DNA of 64,000 nt from positions 162,219 to 226,218 of the forward strand of contig JADJYG010000012.1 of the NCBI GenBank assembly GCA_016719895.1. Reading direction: 5' to 3'. The position numbers and the translations under genes are program-made. The stretch is from Saprospirales bacterium (GTDB lineage Bacteria > Bacteroidota > Bacteroidia > Chitinophagales > Saprospiraceae). A model generated the notes under the pieces. That model worked only from the letters and a program-made list of their open reading frames with translations, had not been told where the DNA came from and did not search any database. This document shows positions 27,798 through 37,057 of the stretch, in pieces. Position 1 is the stretch's first letter; each line of letters begins with the position of its first letter.

Positions 27798-28184
27798 TTA
27801 TTCCTTGTATCCATTTTTAGCCCAGCAGGCTAATAAGTTCAGCGTTGCGCCGTTAAGTTTGGCCCCGCCCTTGGGCATTGGCTCGCAACCTTCGCCGTGG
27901 TTGATGGCGCAGAGCACATCTTTCGTTTGGAATGCCGTTTTTACACCTGTGTACGTGGACAAGTTAATCCCTTCCGACTGTGTGGCAGCATCATGACATC
28001 CGCTCAAGGCGCAACTTAAGAGCATAATTGGCTGCACGACATTGGTGTACCGGTTCGTTTCCGGATCGATTAGCGTGCAATCGGCTTCTGCCAGATAATC
28101 CCGTTTTTCGTCTTTCTTACAACCCGCCCAGGCCAGACCGATGATCAGGATGAAAACAAAACCTGTCGAAATGGGTAATTTCAT
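27798..28184 (-). CDS. Cytochrome c-like lipoprotein with CX4CH motif
   Basis: 128 residues. A lipoprotein signal peptide ends LAWAGC (Cys22). A single possible heme site reads C-A-L-S-G-C-H (58-64), with four rather than two residues between the cysteines, and MPKGG (Met103) later could be the sixth ligand. This arrangement recalls the small c-type cytochrome domains found in Bacteroidota and planctomycete lipoproteins. It would be an envelope-located electron carrier if heme is bound. The ATG at 28184 is chosen because it begins the signal peptide; the longer frame from 28328 would overlap the divergent gene. Confidence 0.68.
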   Translation of the reverse strand: MKLPISTGFVFILIIGLAWAGCKKDEKRDYLAEADCTLIDPETNRYTNVVQPIMLLSCALSGCHDAATQSEGINLSTYTGVKTAFQTKDVLCAINHGEGCEPMPKGGAKLNGATLNLLACWAKNGYKE

Positions 28185-28307
28185 AAAAAGCAAATGATTT
28201 GGTGAAAAAGAAGATTGTGCGGCGCTAAAATATCGGATACTCGGGCAACGGGCCTGCAAAATTTCCGGAACTGCCAAAAAGGGCAGATAATCCCGGGCTG
28301 GCTGCCG

Positions 28308-28315
28308 TAAATTTG
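28308..28315 (+). promoter_or_regulatory. -7 box immediately before the 28320 gene
   Basis: TAAATTTG, matching TAnnTTTG, ends only 4 bp before the ATG at 28320, so transcription would begin at or just inside the start codon. Confidence 0.45.
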
Positions 28316-28319
28316 CACC

Positions 28320-28700
28320 ATGCAGCACAGCGATATCTTAGACGACTTCAGTTTCGAGCATAGCCCTTATTTTGAGGAGAACTCCGGTGAAGTAGTGGCC
28401 AAGTTTTATTCTGCGCTCGAAGCCGATGTAGCCGCAGCCCGCCTGCGTGCCGAGGGCATTCCGTGCTTTCTGGCCAACAGCACGTCGCAGTCGGTCCTGC
28501 CGCACCTGCAGCTGTTGGTCCGGCTGCATGTACGCCCGGTCGATGCCGAAAAGGCCCGTATATTGCTGGCGGAAGCCGAAATAGACACCTCAGAAGCAAT
28601 TGAAATCAGCAGGGATAACAGCGTACTGATTGCCCTGGCGGTACTGATCGGGGTACTGCTCGCTATACTGCTGGTTCGGGCGATGTGGGGCGTGTATTAG
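28320..28700 (+). CDS. DUF2007-like putative signal-transducing protein with C-terminal membrane anchor
   Basis: 126 residues. The segment EVVAKFYSALEADVAAARLRAEGIPCFLAN, of which the ends and spacing are typical, together with LLVRLHVRPVDAEKARILL, matches the small DUF2007 fold (a ferredoxin-like domain of unknown role). One membrane helix lies at about 102-120, so the domain is anchored at its C-terminus. It is divergent from the cytochrome lipoprotein. The -7 box touches the start codon, so the mRNA may be leaderless, or a downstream start may be used. Confidence 0.6.
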   Translation: MQHSDILDDFSFEHSPYFEENSGEVVAKFYSALEADVAAARLRAEGIPCFLANSTSQSVLPHLQLLVRLHVRPVDAEKARILLAEAEIDTSEAIEISRDNSVLIALAVLIGVLLAILLVRAMWGVY

Positions 28701-28710
28701 ACCCGGCTTT

Positions 28711-30021
28711 TTATTGCTTTTCGCCATAAAGGTCAAACGCCTCGGCGCCTGTGATGCGAACAGGAGCAAAATCGCCGATGCGGACATAATTGGTCGCGGC
28801 ATCCACCAAAACTTCATTATCGACCTCCGGGGAATCGAATTCGGTACGGCCGATAAAATATTGCCCTTCTTTCCGGTCAAACAGGGTTTTAAATACCTTC
28901 CCGATTTTAGCCTCGTTTTTCTGAACTGAAATTTCCTGCTGGACTTCCATGAGGTGTTGTGCGCGTTCGGCTTTGAGTACTTCCGGCACATCGTCATCGG
29001 CATCAAAGGCCCGGGTGTTTTCTTCGTGCGAGTATTGAAACACGCCAACCCGCTCGAATTGTTGCTCTTCCACAAAGTCAAGCAAAGCGCGAAAATCCGA
29101 ATCGGTTTCGCCTGGATAACCGACCAAAAAAGTCGTTCGCAAGGCAATACCCGGCACCTTTTCGCGAATCTGCCCCAGCAACCGGCGGGTTTCATCACGG
29201 GTGATCTGCCGCCGCATGGCAGCTAATACCGGATCGCTGGCATGCTGGAGTGGGATATCCAGGTAATTGCATATTTCCGGTCGGTCCGCCATAACATCGA
29301 GGATTTCCAGGGGAAATTTGCCCGGGTAGGCGTAGTGCAACCGGATCCATTCAATACCGTCCACATCTGCCAAAGCGCAAAGCAACCGGGGCAATTCACG
29401 CTTTTTATATAAATCCAGGCCATAATACGTCAGTTCCTGCGCGATCAACATGATCTCTTTCACCCCGCGCCGGGCCAGGTTCCGGGCTTCCAACACCAAT
29501 TCTTCCACCGGACGGCTGATATGTTGGCCGCGCATGAGTGGAATAGCACAAAACGAACAGCTGCGGCTGCATCCCTCCGATATCTTCAGGTAGGCGTAAT
29601 GCGGCAAGGTGGTGATCTGCCGTTCGCCTAACAATTCGTGCTTGTAATCGGCATCCAGGCGCGCCAGGAGCGCGGGCATCTCCAGGGTTCCGAAATATGC
29701 GTCAACTTCCGGTATTTCCTGTTCCAAATCCGACTTGTAGCGCTGCGACAGGCAACCGGTGACATACAACTTTTCAATCCGGCCCGCCTTTTTAAGGGCG
29801 GCGTGTTCGACGATCATGTCGATACTTTCCTGTTTGGCCAGATCGATAAATCCACAGGTATTTATGATCACGACGTTGGCATCGGTATCGTCGCGTTCAT
29901 GCGCCACCTGGTAATCATTACCGCGCAATTGGGTGATCAGGTTCTCACTGTCCACCAGGTTTTTGGAGCAGCCCAGCGTAATAATATTGATTTTGTCTTT
30001 TCGAATAGTCTTCGTCTTCAT
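28711..30021 (-). CDS. rimO: Ribosomal protein uS12 methylthiotransferase RimO
   Basis: 436 residues, the normal length. The UPF0004 domain has its three cluster cysteines (Cys18 in LGCSKNLVDSE, Cys56 in NTCGF, Cys90 in VTGCLSQRY). The radical-SAM domain has Cys151, Cys155 and Cys158 in SEGCSRSCSFC, and a C-terminal TRAM domain follows. The LGCSKN start and FCAIPLMRG segment distinguish RimO from MiaB. RimO adds a methylthio group to the beta carbon of a conserved aspartate of ribosomal protein S12. It converges with the DUF2007-like gene, 10 bp apart. Confidence 0.95.
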   Translation of the reverse strand: MKTKTIRKDKINIITLGCSKNLVDSENLITQLRGNDYQVAHERDDTDANVVIINTCGFIDLAKQESIDMIVEHAALKKAGRIEKLYVTGCLSQRYKSDLEQEIPEVDAYFGTLEMPALLARLDADYKHELLGERQITTLPHYAYLKISEGCSRSCSFCAIPLMRGQHISRPVEELVLEARNLARRGVKEIMLIAQELTYYGLDLYKKRELPRLLCALADVDGIEWIRLHYAYPGKFPLEILDVMADRPEICNYLDIPLQHASDPVLAAMRRQITRDETRRLLGQIREKVPGIALRTTFLVGYPGETDSDFRALLDFVEEQQFERVGVFQYSHEENTRAFDADDDVPEVLKAERAQHLMEVQQEISVQKNEAKIGKVFKTLFDRKEGQYFIGRTEFDSPEVDNEVLVDAATNYVRIGDFAPVRITGAEAFDLYGEKQ

Positions 30022-30115
30022 ACTTCGTCCGGTGCACCGGCGGCGAAATCTGGCCGCGCAAAATTTTTAACGCCGCAAAGTTCGGGCAAATCCGCCGTAT
30101 TTTCCGGATTCGCCT

Positions 30116-30123
30116 ATTTTTGC
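30116..30123 (+). promoter_or_regulatory. -7 box upstream of DinB gene
   Basis: TATTTTTG, matching TAnnTTTG, 28 bp before the ATG at 30152. Confidence 0.45.
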
Positions 30124-30151
30124 GCCGGCTTTGCCATCCGCCTGTTAATAA

Positions 30152-30694
30152 ATGACACAACAAGACCTGCTTAATCGCCTCGAATCCGATCTGCGTGCCG
30201 ATCTGGCCGATGTTAGGGCCCGCTTCTCCGATCTGAATGTTAATGCCCTCACCCACCGTCCCGATCCCAATAGCTGGAATATCCTGGAATGTTTGGCGCA
30301 CCTCAACCGGATAGCCGACGACTATACCCCAGCCATGCAACGCGCCATTCACCGGGCCAAGGCACGCCGGTGGACGCCTTCCGGCTCCGTGCGGTATACC
30401 GCGCGGGGCAAAAGACTCCTGCATCGGGCCAACCCCGGTAATAGCAAGCAGTACAAAAGCCGGAAGCGATATAATTTTACGCTTCATCCGCTGGGGCAAG
30501 ACATCGTCAAGTCTTTTATCATTAAAAACGAACAACTGCTGCGCATGCTGCAGGCGGCCAGCGAAGTCGATTTGAACCGGACCACCGTTCCGAAGGCAAA
30601 TGCCTGGTTTGGCCGGTACACCCTTGGCAACCTGCTCGAATATCTGATCTTGCACCAACGCCGCCACCTGCGCCAAGCCGTATCAATGCTTTAA
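30152..30694 (+). CDS. DinB-family protein
   Basis: 180 residues with the four-helix DinB_2 pattern: SWNILECLAHLNRIADDY near residue 47 and a C-terminal LLEYLILHQRRHLRQA carrying paired histidines, consistent with the three-histidine metal site of this fold. DinB-like proteins are putative metal-dependent, often thiol-linked enzymes; the activity of this one is unknown. It lies 3 bp before the propeller lipoprotein, so the two are probably co-transcribed. A second, frameshifted DinB-type gene lies at 61121-61659. Confidence 0.82.
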   Translation: MTQQDLLNRLESDLRADLADVRARFSDLNVNALTHRPDPNSWNILECLAHLNRIADDYTPAMQRAIHRAKARRWTPSGSVRYTARGKRLLHRANPGNSKQYKSRKRYNFTLHPLGQDIVKSFIIKNEQLLRMLQAASEVDLNRTTVPKANAWFGRYTLGNLLEYLILHQRRHLRQAVSML

Positions 30695-30697
30695 AAA

Positions 30698-31744
30698 ATG
30701 AACGCTAAACTTAGTCTGCTACTACTTTTTTCTGCCCTCTTCGGATTATGGGCCTGCGACAAAAACGATGATCCCGCTACGGAAGGCAACTACACGTCGG
30801 GGGTTTTTGTGATCAATGAAGGTCCGTTTGGCGGTACCGGAAGCATCACCTGGCACCAGCCCGAAACCGGCGAAACCGTGCAAGACGTATTTGGAAAGGC
30901 CAACAGCGGAGCCGTACTTGGCGAGTTCGTTCAGTCGATGACCTTGCACAACGGCAAAGGATATATTGTCGTCAATGGCGCCAATAAAGTTTACGTAGTG
31001 GACATCGTTACCTTCAAATTTATCGACACGATTGGCGGTTTGGCGCTGCCGCGGTTTTTCCTGCCGCTGGATGATGATTTCGGACTTGTCAGTCAATGGG
31101 GCGCCGACGGGCTAACGGGCAGCGTAGCCAAAGTCGACTTAAAAACGCTGCAAATCGTACAAACCATACCTACCGGCAAAGGCCCTGAAAAAATGATCCG
31201 CCAGGCCAATGGACTGATTCTGATACCCAATTCTGGCGGTTTTGGCGTCGATTCCACCGTTTCGGTACTCAATTTCGGCATTACGGAAGAGCTGGATCGC
31301 CTTGTCGTGCCGGGAAAAAACCCGAGCACTGCCGCCATTCCGTTTTTTGTAAACAACCCGCTGGGACCCTTCACCTTCGTTCATTGCCGCGGTTCATTCC
31401 TCGACACCAATCCTGCAGGCTGGGTTGGCACAGTGGCCACAATCGGCGGAATCAGTCATGCGCTTCCGCCCTACGGTGAAGACCTGACCGTGTCGCCAAA
31501 CGGACTTCATCTGTATGTGTCGGCGGCGGGGAAAATATACCGGCTGAATGAATCGGGGCTTTCCCCCTGGTTAGATCAGCCCGCATATGGACTGGGCTGC
31601 GCACCAGAGTCCGGCAACCTGTATTGCGCCGACGCCAAAGACTTTAATTCGGCCGGTGAAGTGGTCATTTATTCGCCGGAAGGCAAACGCCTGGGTGCCT
31701 TTCCGGTTGGCGTGGCGCCGGGAGAAATTGTATTTATTCCCTAG
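30698..31744 (+). CDS. YncE-like beta-propeller lipoprotein (DUF5074-like)
   Basis: 348 residues. A lipoprotein signal peptide ends GLWAC (Cys20). The remainder is repeating beta structure: VFVINEGPFGGTGSI, KGYIVVNGANKVYVVD, PEKMIRQANGLILIPNSG and TVSPNGLHLYVSAAGKIY. This is the pattern of seven-bladed YVTN/DUF5074 propellers. In other Bacteroidota such proteins are surface lipoproteins, sometimes with TonB-dependent vitamin or metal receptors; none is adjacent here. It is probably co-transcribed with the DinB gene. Confidence 0.8.
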   Translation: MNAKLSLLLLFSALFGLWACDKNDDPATEGNYTSGVFVINEGPFGGTGSITWHQPETGETVQDVFGKANSGAVLGEFVQSMTLHNGKGYIVVNGANKVYVVDIVTFKFIDTIGGLALPRFFLPLDDDFGLVSQWGADGLTGSVAKVDLKTLQIVQTIPTGKGPEKMIRQANGLILIPNSGGFGVDSTVSVLNFGITEELDRLVVPGKNPSTAAIPFFVNNPLGPFTFVHCRGSFLDTNPAGWVGTVATIGGISHALPPYGEDLTVSPNGLHLYVSAAGKIYRLNESGLSPWLDQPAYGLGCAPESGNLYCADAKDFNSAGEVVIYSPEGKRLGAFPVGVAPGEIVFIP

Positions 31745-31784
31745 AAGCCACTACCTTTAGGTCAACTAAACGAGCTCTTTTATT

Positions 31785-32669
31785 TTGGCCCCTACACAAG
31801 TTGTTGACCTGGCTGTCAGTGTCGTACTGGGATTGATTATGTTTGGCATCGGGTTGTCGCTCACGATCAGCGATTTTACCCGGATCATTCGTTACCCCAG
31901 GGCGTTTTTTTCTGCCCTCGGGGCCCAAATGCTTGGTTTGCCCTTTATTGCCTTCCTCATCAATCTGATCGCCCCCCTGCCGGCGGCCCTGAAGGTCGGA
32001 TTCATCATTTTGTCCGCCAGTCCGGGCGGGGCTACCTCGGGCTTTCTCACTTATCTATGGCGGGGAAACGTGGCACTCTCGCTCTCGATCACCTCCGTCA
32101 ACAGTTTCCTCACGCTTTTTTCTATACCGGTCGTAGTCAACCTGGGTTTACACGTATTTATGGGTCGGGAAACAGACTTGCACCTGCCGTTCTGGGATAC
32201 AGTTCGCCACATTTTTTTTATCACGATCATCCCCGCCTCCATCGGCGTCGCGGTACGCCACCACTATCCATACTGGGCTGAAAAAATCAGCAAACCAGCC
32301 AAATACATCATGCTGGTGCTGTTGGCCATCGTTTTTTTGATCAAAATGTTCGCTGGTGAAAGCTACGGCGGCGCCGGATTGACACTCGAAGATTTTATCC
32401 AGATTTCACCGGTGGCCCTTATCCAAAACGGCAGTTGCCTGTTCTTCGGATATTTCTTCATGTATTATATGGGGCTACCGCACCCGTCGCGGTTGACGGC
32501 TGCGATGGAAAGCGGCGTGCAAAATACTACACTGGCCTTTCTGATCGCCAGTACGATGCTCGGGAACCAGGAAATGGTAAAACCCGCCCTGGTATATTCC
32601 CTCTACTCGTTTTGGACCGCTTGCCTGTTTGCTTTCTTTGCCAATAAGTGGGTGGAAAAAAGGCGGTGA
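31785..32669 (+). CDS. Bile acid:sodium symporter (BASS) family transporter
   Basis: 294 residues, about nine to ten membrane segments, close to the normal length. The segment ASPGGATSGFLTYLWRGNVALS resembles the conserved crossover region of the family, split here as SPGGATS and GNVALSLSIT. Substrates in the family include organic anions and keto acids; none can be assigned. The frame opens with TTG at 31785, which leaves a short leader before the first helix; the next ATG lies within that helix, so TTG is the better choice. The preceding gene ends 40 bp upstream on the same strand. Confidence 0.85.
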   Translation: MAPTQVVDLAVSVVLGLIMFGIGLSLTISDFTRIIRYPRAFFSALGAQMLGLPFIAFLINLIAPLPAALKVGFIILSASPGGATSGFLTYLWRGNVALSLSITSVNSFLTLFSIPVVVNLGLHVFMGRETDLHLPFWDTVRHIFFITIIPASIGVAVRHHYPYWAEKISKPAKYIMLVLLAIVFLIKMFAGESYGGAGLTLEDFIQISPVALIQNGSCLFFGYFFMYYMGLPHPSRLTAAMESGVQNTTLAFLIASTMLGNQEMVKPALVYSLYSFWTACLFAFFANKWVEKRR

Positions 32670-32807
32670 AAAAAAGGGACCTGAAAGGCGCCGCTAGAAT
32701 ATTCCTGCCGGGACGTCGGGGCGCAGAATCGGGGAATTGTCGCGTATTAGCCGACTCCAGGCGCTGATTGTACGCAAAAGATGGCCGTTTGCATGTTTAA
32801 ATGGTCA

Positions 32808-32815
32808 TACATTTG
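32808..32815 (+). promoter_or_regulatory. -7 box upstream of LVIVD-repeat gene
   Basis: TACATTTG, matching TAnnTTTG, 53 bp before the chosen ATG at 32869. It lies inside the longer frame from 32737, which supports the later start. Confidence 0.5.
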
Positions 32816-32868
32816 CCCTCAATCCTTGCTCCGTACTTTTACTCACCCTAGTTCTCGCTGTGCTTTTC

Positions 32869-35241
32869 ATGAAATATGTATTTTATTTGCCCGTGCTGGC
32901 GTTCGTTTGTGCCGGCGCTGTTACTGCTGTTGGTCAGGACTTCAATATTCAACTTCGCAGCACCCTGGATTACCCTGCCCAAACCCTGGCCAATATCTGC
33001 GGTTATGCCCAAAACGGCCATGAATATGCCCTCGTAGGCGCCTCGCGCGGACTGTCCATTGTGGAAGTGACCAACCCGGACAATCCGGTGGAAATCGTTC
33101 AAATTCCCGGTCCGGACAACCTGTGGAAAGAAATAAAGGTATACAGCCACTATGCCTATGTTGTATCAGAAGGCGGCGGCGGCGTACAAATTATTGACCT
33201 GGCCCCCTTGCCCGGCGCCAACCTGAACCACCACTTTTACACCGGCACCGGTGAAATTAATGAGCAACTTGGAAAAATACATGCCCTGCACATCGACGAA
33301 ACGGCCGGCTTTTTGTACACCTATGGCGGCAACTTCAGCAGCGCCCGGGTCCACGACCTCAATATCGATCCGTACAACCCGGTGTATGTCGGCAAATTTG
33401 ACCAATTGGGATACATCCACGACGGCTATGTCGACAACGACACGTTGTATGCCTGCCACATCAACTCCGGCCTGCTTTCCATCGTAGATATGCGCGATAA
33501 GCTAAATCCCGCGCTATTGGGCACAGTGGAAACCCCCTCGCGATTTACACACAACTCCTGGCTGCTCGCCGACCGCAAGCATATCCTCACGACCGACGAA
33601 CGAATACCCTCGTTTCTGACCGCGTACGATATCACTGACCCGACCGATATAAAGGAACTGGATCGCTTTTCGACTAACGATGGCAACGGTTCGATCGGGC
33701 ACAACACACACGTGCTGAACGATTGGGCGATCACCTCCTGGTATACGGACGGGTTTTCCATTGTAGACGCCAGCCACCCTGAAAACCTCGTGCAGGTAGG
33801 CTTCTTCGACACCTGGCCGGGTACCGGGCCGGATTTTGACGGCTGCTGGGGCGTTTATCCCTTCCTGCCATCCGGCAATATACTCGCAACCAACATCCCG
33901 AATACGAACGGTGGTACCGGACGCTTGTTTGTGCTTACCCCGACCTATGCCCGGGCAAGTTATTTGGAAGGGCAAATTACGGACGGCTGCACCGGGCAAC
34001 CCCTCCGCGATGCAGAGGTCCGGATCAATGGCAATGCGCCGATACAGTTGGCCGTTACGGATAATACTGGCCGGTTCAAAACCGGGTCATCGGAGTCGGG
34101 TATCTTTACGGCAACGATCAGTAAACTCGGCTTCGTTACACAAACGATCGATATCACCCTGACTACCGGAGAAACCAGCATACTGCTTACCACGCTGGAG
34201 CCATCCTCGGCCTATAATGTACAGGCACATGTCGCCTCGAAAACAGACCTTGTTCCACTGGCGAACACCACCATAATACTAACCAACGTAAACCAGACTT
34301 ATCAGCTGCAAACAGACGGCAACGGCAACGGTGCTATCGACTGCATGCTGGGTGGCGTTTACCGCGCCGGCGCCTGGGGCTTCCTTCCGGCTGACGTATC
34401 CGTCAGCGCCGACGGTGATCTGGATATTTCCCTGACGCCGGCCTATTACGATGATTTTGAACTCGACCTGGGCTGGAGCAATGCGTCCAATGCAAATGCC
34501 GGATTCTGGACGCTTGGAGAACCTGTCGGTACCACCCTGTTCGATGTTATTTGCAACCCGGACGAAGACTGGGCTACCGACAACAACAACCAATGCTATG
34601 TCACGGGCAACGCCGGCGGTGGCGCCGGGAATGACGATGTAGACGGTGGGGCCGTCACGCTTACCACGCCGCTGATGCAATTAGGCAAATATTCCGATGC
34701 CGTACTCAGCTTTTACTACTGGTTCTACAACGGAGGTGGCAACGGCTCGCCCAATGATCAGTTTGAAGTGAAGGTAGGCAACGGCCAACAAATAGCAACG
34801 GTGTTTGCGGAGTTAAATACCCTTAGCGAATGGCGGTACTCCGGCGAAATTCACCTGAAAGACCATCTGCCGTTGACCGATAACATGCGGGTGCAATTCA
34901 TCGCCTCGGATGTCACACCCGGTCACGTGGTGGAAGCCGCCGTGGATGTGTTTCAGGTGACGCCGGGGCTGGTCGCTGCGTTTGAGCCGGACCCGGCCGC
35001 TGAAATGACCTTGTCGCCTAACCCAAGCGCCGCAGCCTTTCAACTGCGCTATGCCTGGCCGGCTGTTCAAGATCCGGTATTGGAAGTGCGCAACCTGCTT
35101 GGGCAGATGGTCATAAGACAAGAATTGCACGGCAGCACCGGTATACTGCGCTTCGGCGAGCGCCTGCCCGCCGGTATGTACCTGGTTTGGCTGAGTGGGG
35201 AAGGGCGGCGGAGTGTGGTATTGAAGGCTATGAAACAATAA
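32869..35241 (+). CDS. Choice-of-anchor B / LVIVD-repeat secreted protein with T9SS sorting domain
   Basis: 790 residues from ATG 32869, giving a signal peptide ending TAVGQ. Residues to about 360 form a propeller of LVIVD-type blades (VGASRGLSIVEVTNP, VVSEGGGGVQIID, LLSIVDMRDKLNP, GFSIVDASHPENL). Two carboxypeptidase-regulatory-like beta-sandwich repeats follow (GQITDGCTGQPLRDAEVRI is the first), then a jelly-roll-like region and a type A-like T9SS tail (LSPNPSAAAFQLRY, VRNLLGQMV, AGMYLVWL). The product is likely exported and attached to the cell surface. The role is unknown. The stop codon shares its last base with the arm of repeat element B. Confidence 0.87.
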   Translation: MKYVFYLPVLAFVCAGAVTAVGQDFNIQLRSTLDYPAQTLANICGYAQNGHEYALVGASRGLSIVEVTNPDNPVEIVQIPGPDNLWKEIKVYSHYAYVVSEGGGGVQIIDLAPLPGANLNHHFYTGTGEINEQLGKIHALHIDETAGFLYTYGGNFSSARVHDLNIDPYNPVYVGKFDQLGYIHDGYVDNDTLYACHINSGLLSIVDMRDKLNPALLGTVETPSRFTHNSWLLADRKHILTTDERIPSFLTAYDITDPTDIKELDRFSTNDGNGSIGHNTHVLNDWAITSWYTDGFSIVDASHPENLVQVGFFDTWPGTGPDFDGCWGVYPFLPSGNILATNIPNTNGGTGRLFVLTPTYARASYLEGQITDGCTGQPLRDAEVRINGNAPIQLAVTDNTGRFKTGSSESGIFTATISKLGFVTQTIDITLTTGETSILLTTLEPSSAYNVQAHVASKTDLVPLANTTIILTNVNQTYQLQTDGNGNGAIDCMLGGVYRAGAWGFLPADVSVSADGDLDISLTPAYYDDFELDLGWSNASNANAGFWTLGEPVGTTLFDVICNPDEDWATDNNNQCYVTGNAGGGAGNDDVDGGAVTLTTPLMQLGKYSDAVLSFYYWFYNGGGNGSPNDQFEVKVGNGQQIATVFAELNTLSEWRYSGEIHLKDHLPLTDNMRVQFIASDVTPGHVVEAAVDVFQVTPGLVAAFEPDPAAEMTLSPNPSAAAFQLRYAWPAVQDPVLEVRNLLGQMVIRQELHGSTGILRFGERLPAGMYLVWLSGEGRRSVVLKAMKQ

Positions 35242-35420
35242 GCATGTTGGGGATTTTCCCGCCGGGCCCAAAACGGTTCTTTTTCCGCCATTTTCCGCCT
35301 TTTTTCAGTCACAGAGTCCCCACTATGCTCCTTCAAAAACGCAAAAACTGACGCAAAAAGCCCTCATTTTTTGCTCCGGCAGTACTTGTCCCGATTACTC
35401 GGGAAAATCCCCAACATGCT
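35241..35420. repeat. Palindrome-bounded intergenic element B (MITE-like)
   Basis: 180 bp bounded by a perfect 21-bp inverted repeat (35241-35261 and 35400-35420). Its left arm starts at the last base of the upstream TAA stop. Read on the minus strand, the core around 35281-35340 shows GGAGCATAGTGGGG and TGACTGAAAAAAG, closely resembling GGAGTGTAGCGGG and TGACCGAGGAACAA in element C and, more weakly, element A. The arms differ among the three, which suggests arm turnover around a conserved core. No open frame inside. Confidence 0.68.
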
Positions 35421-35443
35421 AATGTTACGCTCCAAAAAGAGCC

Positions 35444-35491
35444 ATTTGCTGTAGCCGGAATAACGGTTATGTTCTTCTGGCTACGGCAAAT
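35444..35491 (-). terminator. Hairpin after ffh
   Basis: A 13-pair stem (35444-35456 with 35479-35491, one G-U pair) whose loop contains a small second palindrome. On the minus strand a run of five T follows within about 10 nt, so it is a plausible terminator for ffh, which ends at 35503. Confidence 0.5.
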
Positions 35492-35502
35492 TCATTAAAT
35501 AA

Positions 35503-36870
35503 TTACCTCCGGAACCCACCCTTCGGCATAGGCGGCATGCCGCCTGGCAAACCCATCTTACTCCCCATACCGGCGCCGGCGCCTTTGCTCATCTGGTGCA
35601 TGAACTTGCGCATATCGTTGAAGTTTTTGACAAACAGGTTGATCTGATCCAGCGTCTGGCCACAGCCCCGCGCAATACGTTTCTTCCGGCTAAGGGAAAG
35701 AATATCCGGGTTTTGTCGTTCCGTGGGCGTCATACTTTGAATAATAGCCTCTACCCGCACCAAAGCTTTGTCGTCAATATCCACTTCCTTGAGGGCTTTG
35801 CCCATGCCCGGTATCATACTGAGCAAGCCCTTCAGGTCGCCCATTTTTTTGATCTGCTGCATCTGGCCCAAAAAGTCGTTGAAGTCAAACTTGTTCTGTT
35901 TGATCTTTTTTTCCACCCGCTTAGCTTCTTCCTCATCCATCTCCATCTGGGCTTTTTCCACCAGCGAGACGATGTCGCCCATGCCCAGGATACGCTGCGC
36001 CATGCGGTCGGGGTAAAACACATCGAGCGCGTCGAGTTTTTCGCCCATGGAGACAAACTTGATGGGTTTGCCAACCGTGTATTTGATAGACAGCGCCGCC
36101 CCGCCGCGGGTATCCCCGTCGAGTTTGGTGAGCACAACCCCATCGTAGTCTATGCGTTGGTTAAACGCTTCCGCGGTGTTTACCGCATCCTGGCCGGTCA
36201 TGGAATCGACCACAAACAGCGTTTCCGTTGGTGAAATGGCCGCTTTGATCGCCTCAACTTCGGCCATCATCACTTCATCCACAGCAAGACGGCCGGCAGT
36301 ATCCACGATCACGACCTGATGGCCATGCGCTTTGGCGTGTTTGAGCGCATTCCTGGCAATCTCAACGGGGTTCTTATTTTCCTCTTCCTTATATACCGGC
36401 ACCCGCAGGCTTTCGCCTAATACGCCCAACTGGTCGATGGCGGCCGGACGGTACACATCGCACGCCACGAGCAGGGGCGATAACTTCCGGTTCTCTTTCA
36501 GGTAGCGCGCCAGTTTGCCGCAAAACGTCGTTTTACCGCTTCCCTGCAAACCCGCTACCAACACAATGCCCGGGCTACCCTTTACATTAATCCCGACCGA
36601 CTGCCCACCCATGAGTTCGGCCAGTTCGTCCAGGACGATTTTCACCATCAACTGCCCCGGATTCACATTGCGCAGTACATTTTCCGTGCCGAGCGCCTTG
36701 TCTTTGATCCGGTCGGTAAATTCCTTGGCAATCTTGTAGTTCACGTCCGCCGCTACCAGCGCGCGCCGGATTTCTTTGATGCTCTCCGCCACATTCAACT
36801 CCGTGATCTTGTTGCTGCCGCTAATGACCTTAAATGCTGATTCGAGCCGGTCGCTTAAACTTTCAAACAT
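35503..36870 (-). CDS. ffh: Signal recognition particle protein Ffh
   Basis: 455 residues, normal for bacterial Ffh. The N-terminal four-helix N domain is followed by the SRP GTPase G domain with GLQGSGKT (107-114), VDTAGR, TKLDGDTRGGAAL and the conserved AALS insertion region. The methionine-rich M domain carries the 4.5S RNA-binding segment SRKKRIARGCG. The C-terminus is rich in Met, Gly and Pro. Ffh with 4.5S RNA brings signal-sequence-bearing ribosomes to FtsY at the membrane. A TATCTTTG box lies 75 bp upstream of the start. Confidence 0.97.
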   Translation of the reverse strand: MFESLSDRLESAFKVISGSNKITELNVAESIKEIRRALVAADVNYKIAKEFTDRIKDKALGTENVLRNVNPGQLMVKIVLDELAELMGGQSVGINVKGSPGIVLVAGLQGSGKTTFCGKLARYLKENRKLSPLLVACDVYRPAAIDQLGVLGESLRVPVYKEEENKNPVEIARNALKHAKAHGHQVVIVDTAGRLAVDEVMMAEVEAIKAAISPTETLFVVDSMTGQDAVNTAEAFNQRIDYDGVVLTKLDGDTRGGAALSIKYTVGKPIKFVSMGEKLDALDVFYPDRMAQRILGMGDIVSLVEKAQMEMDEEEAKRVEKKIKQNKFDFNDFLGQMQQIKKMGDLKGLLSMIPGMGKALKEVDIDDKALVRVEAIIQSMTPTERQNPDILSLSRKKRIARGCGQTLDQINLFVKNFNDMRKFMHQMSKGAGAGMGSKMGLPGGMPPMPKGGFRR

Positions 36871-36944
36871 GTATAATTCGAGTGGTTTGGTTCGCTGAAA
36901 AACGTCCGGGCGTGCCCTTGGGAGGCGCTAGTGCCGGAGGGCCG

Positions 36945-36952
36945 CAAAGATA
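36945..36952 (-). promoter_or_regulatory. -7 box upstream of ffh
   Basis: Minus strand reads TATCTTTG, matching TAnnTTTG, 74 bp before the ffh ATG. Confidence 0.5.
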
Positions 36953-37057
36953 CATATTCGCTTGAGATAACGAAAACCCCCGGGCCAGGCCTCTTTGTAC
37001 TATAATTGTTATCCGTTAGTCCTCATAACCCCTATTTTTACGCCAAAACTACATACC

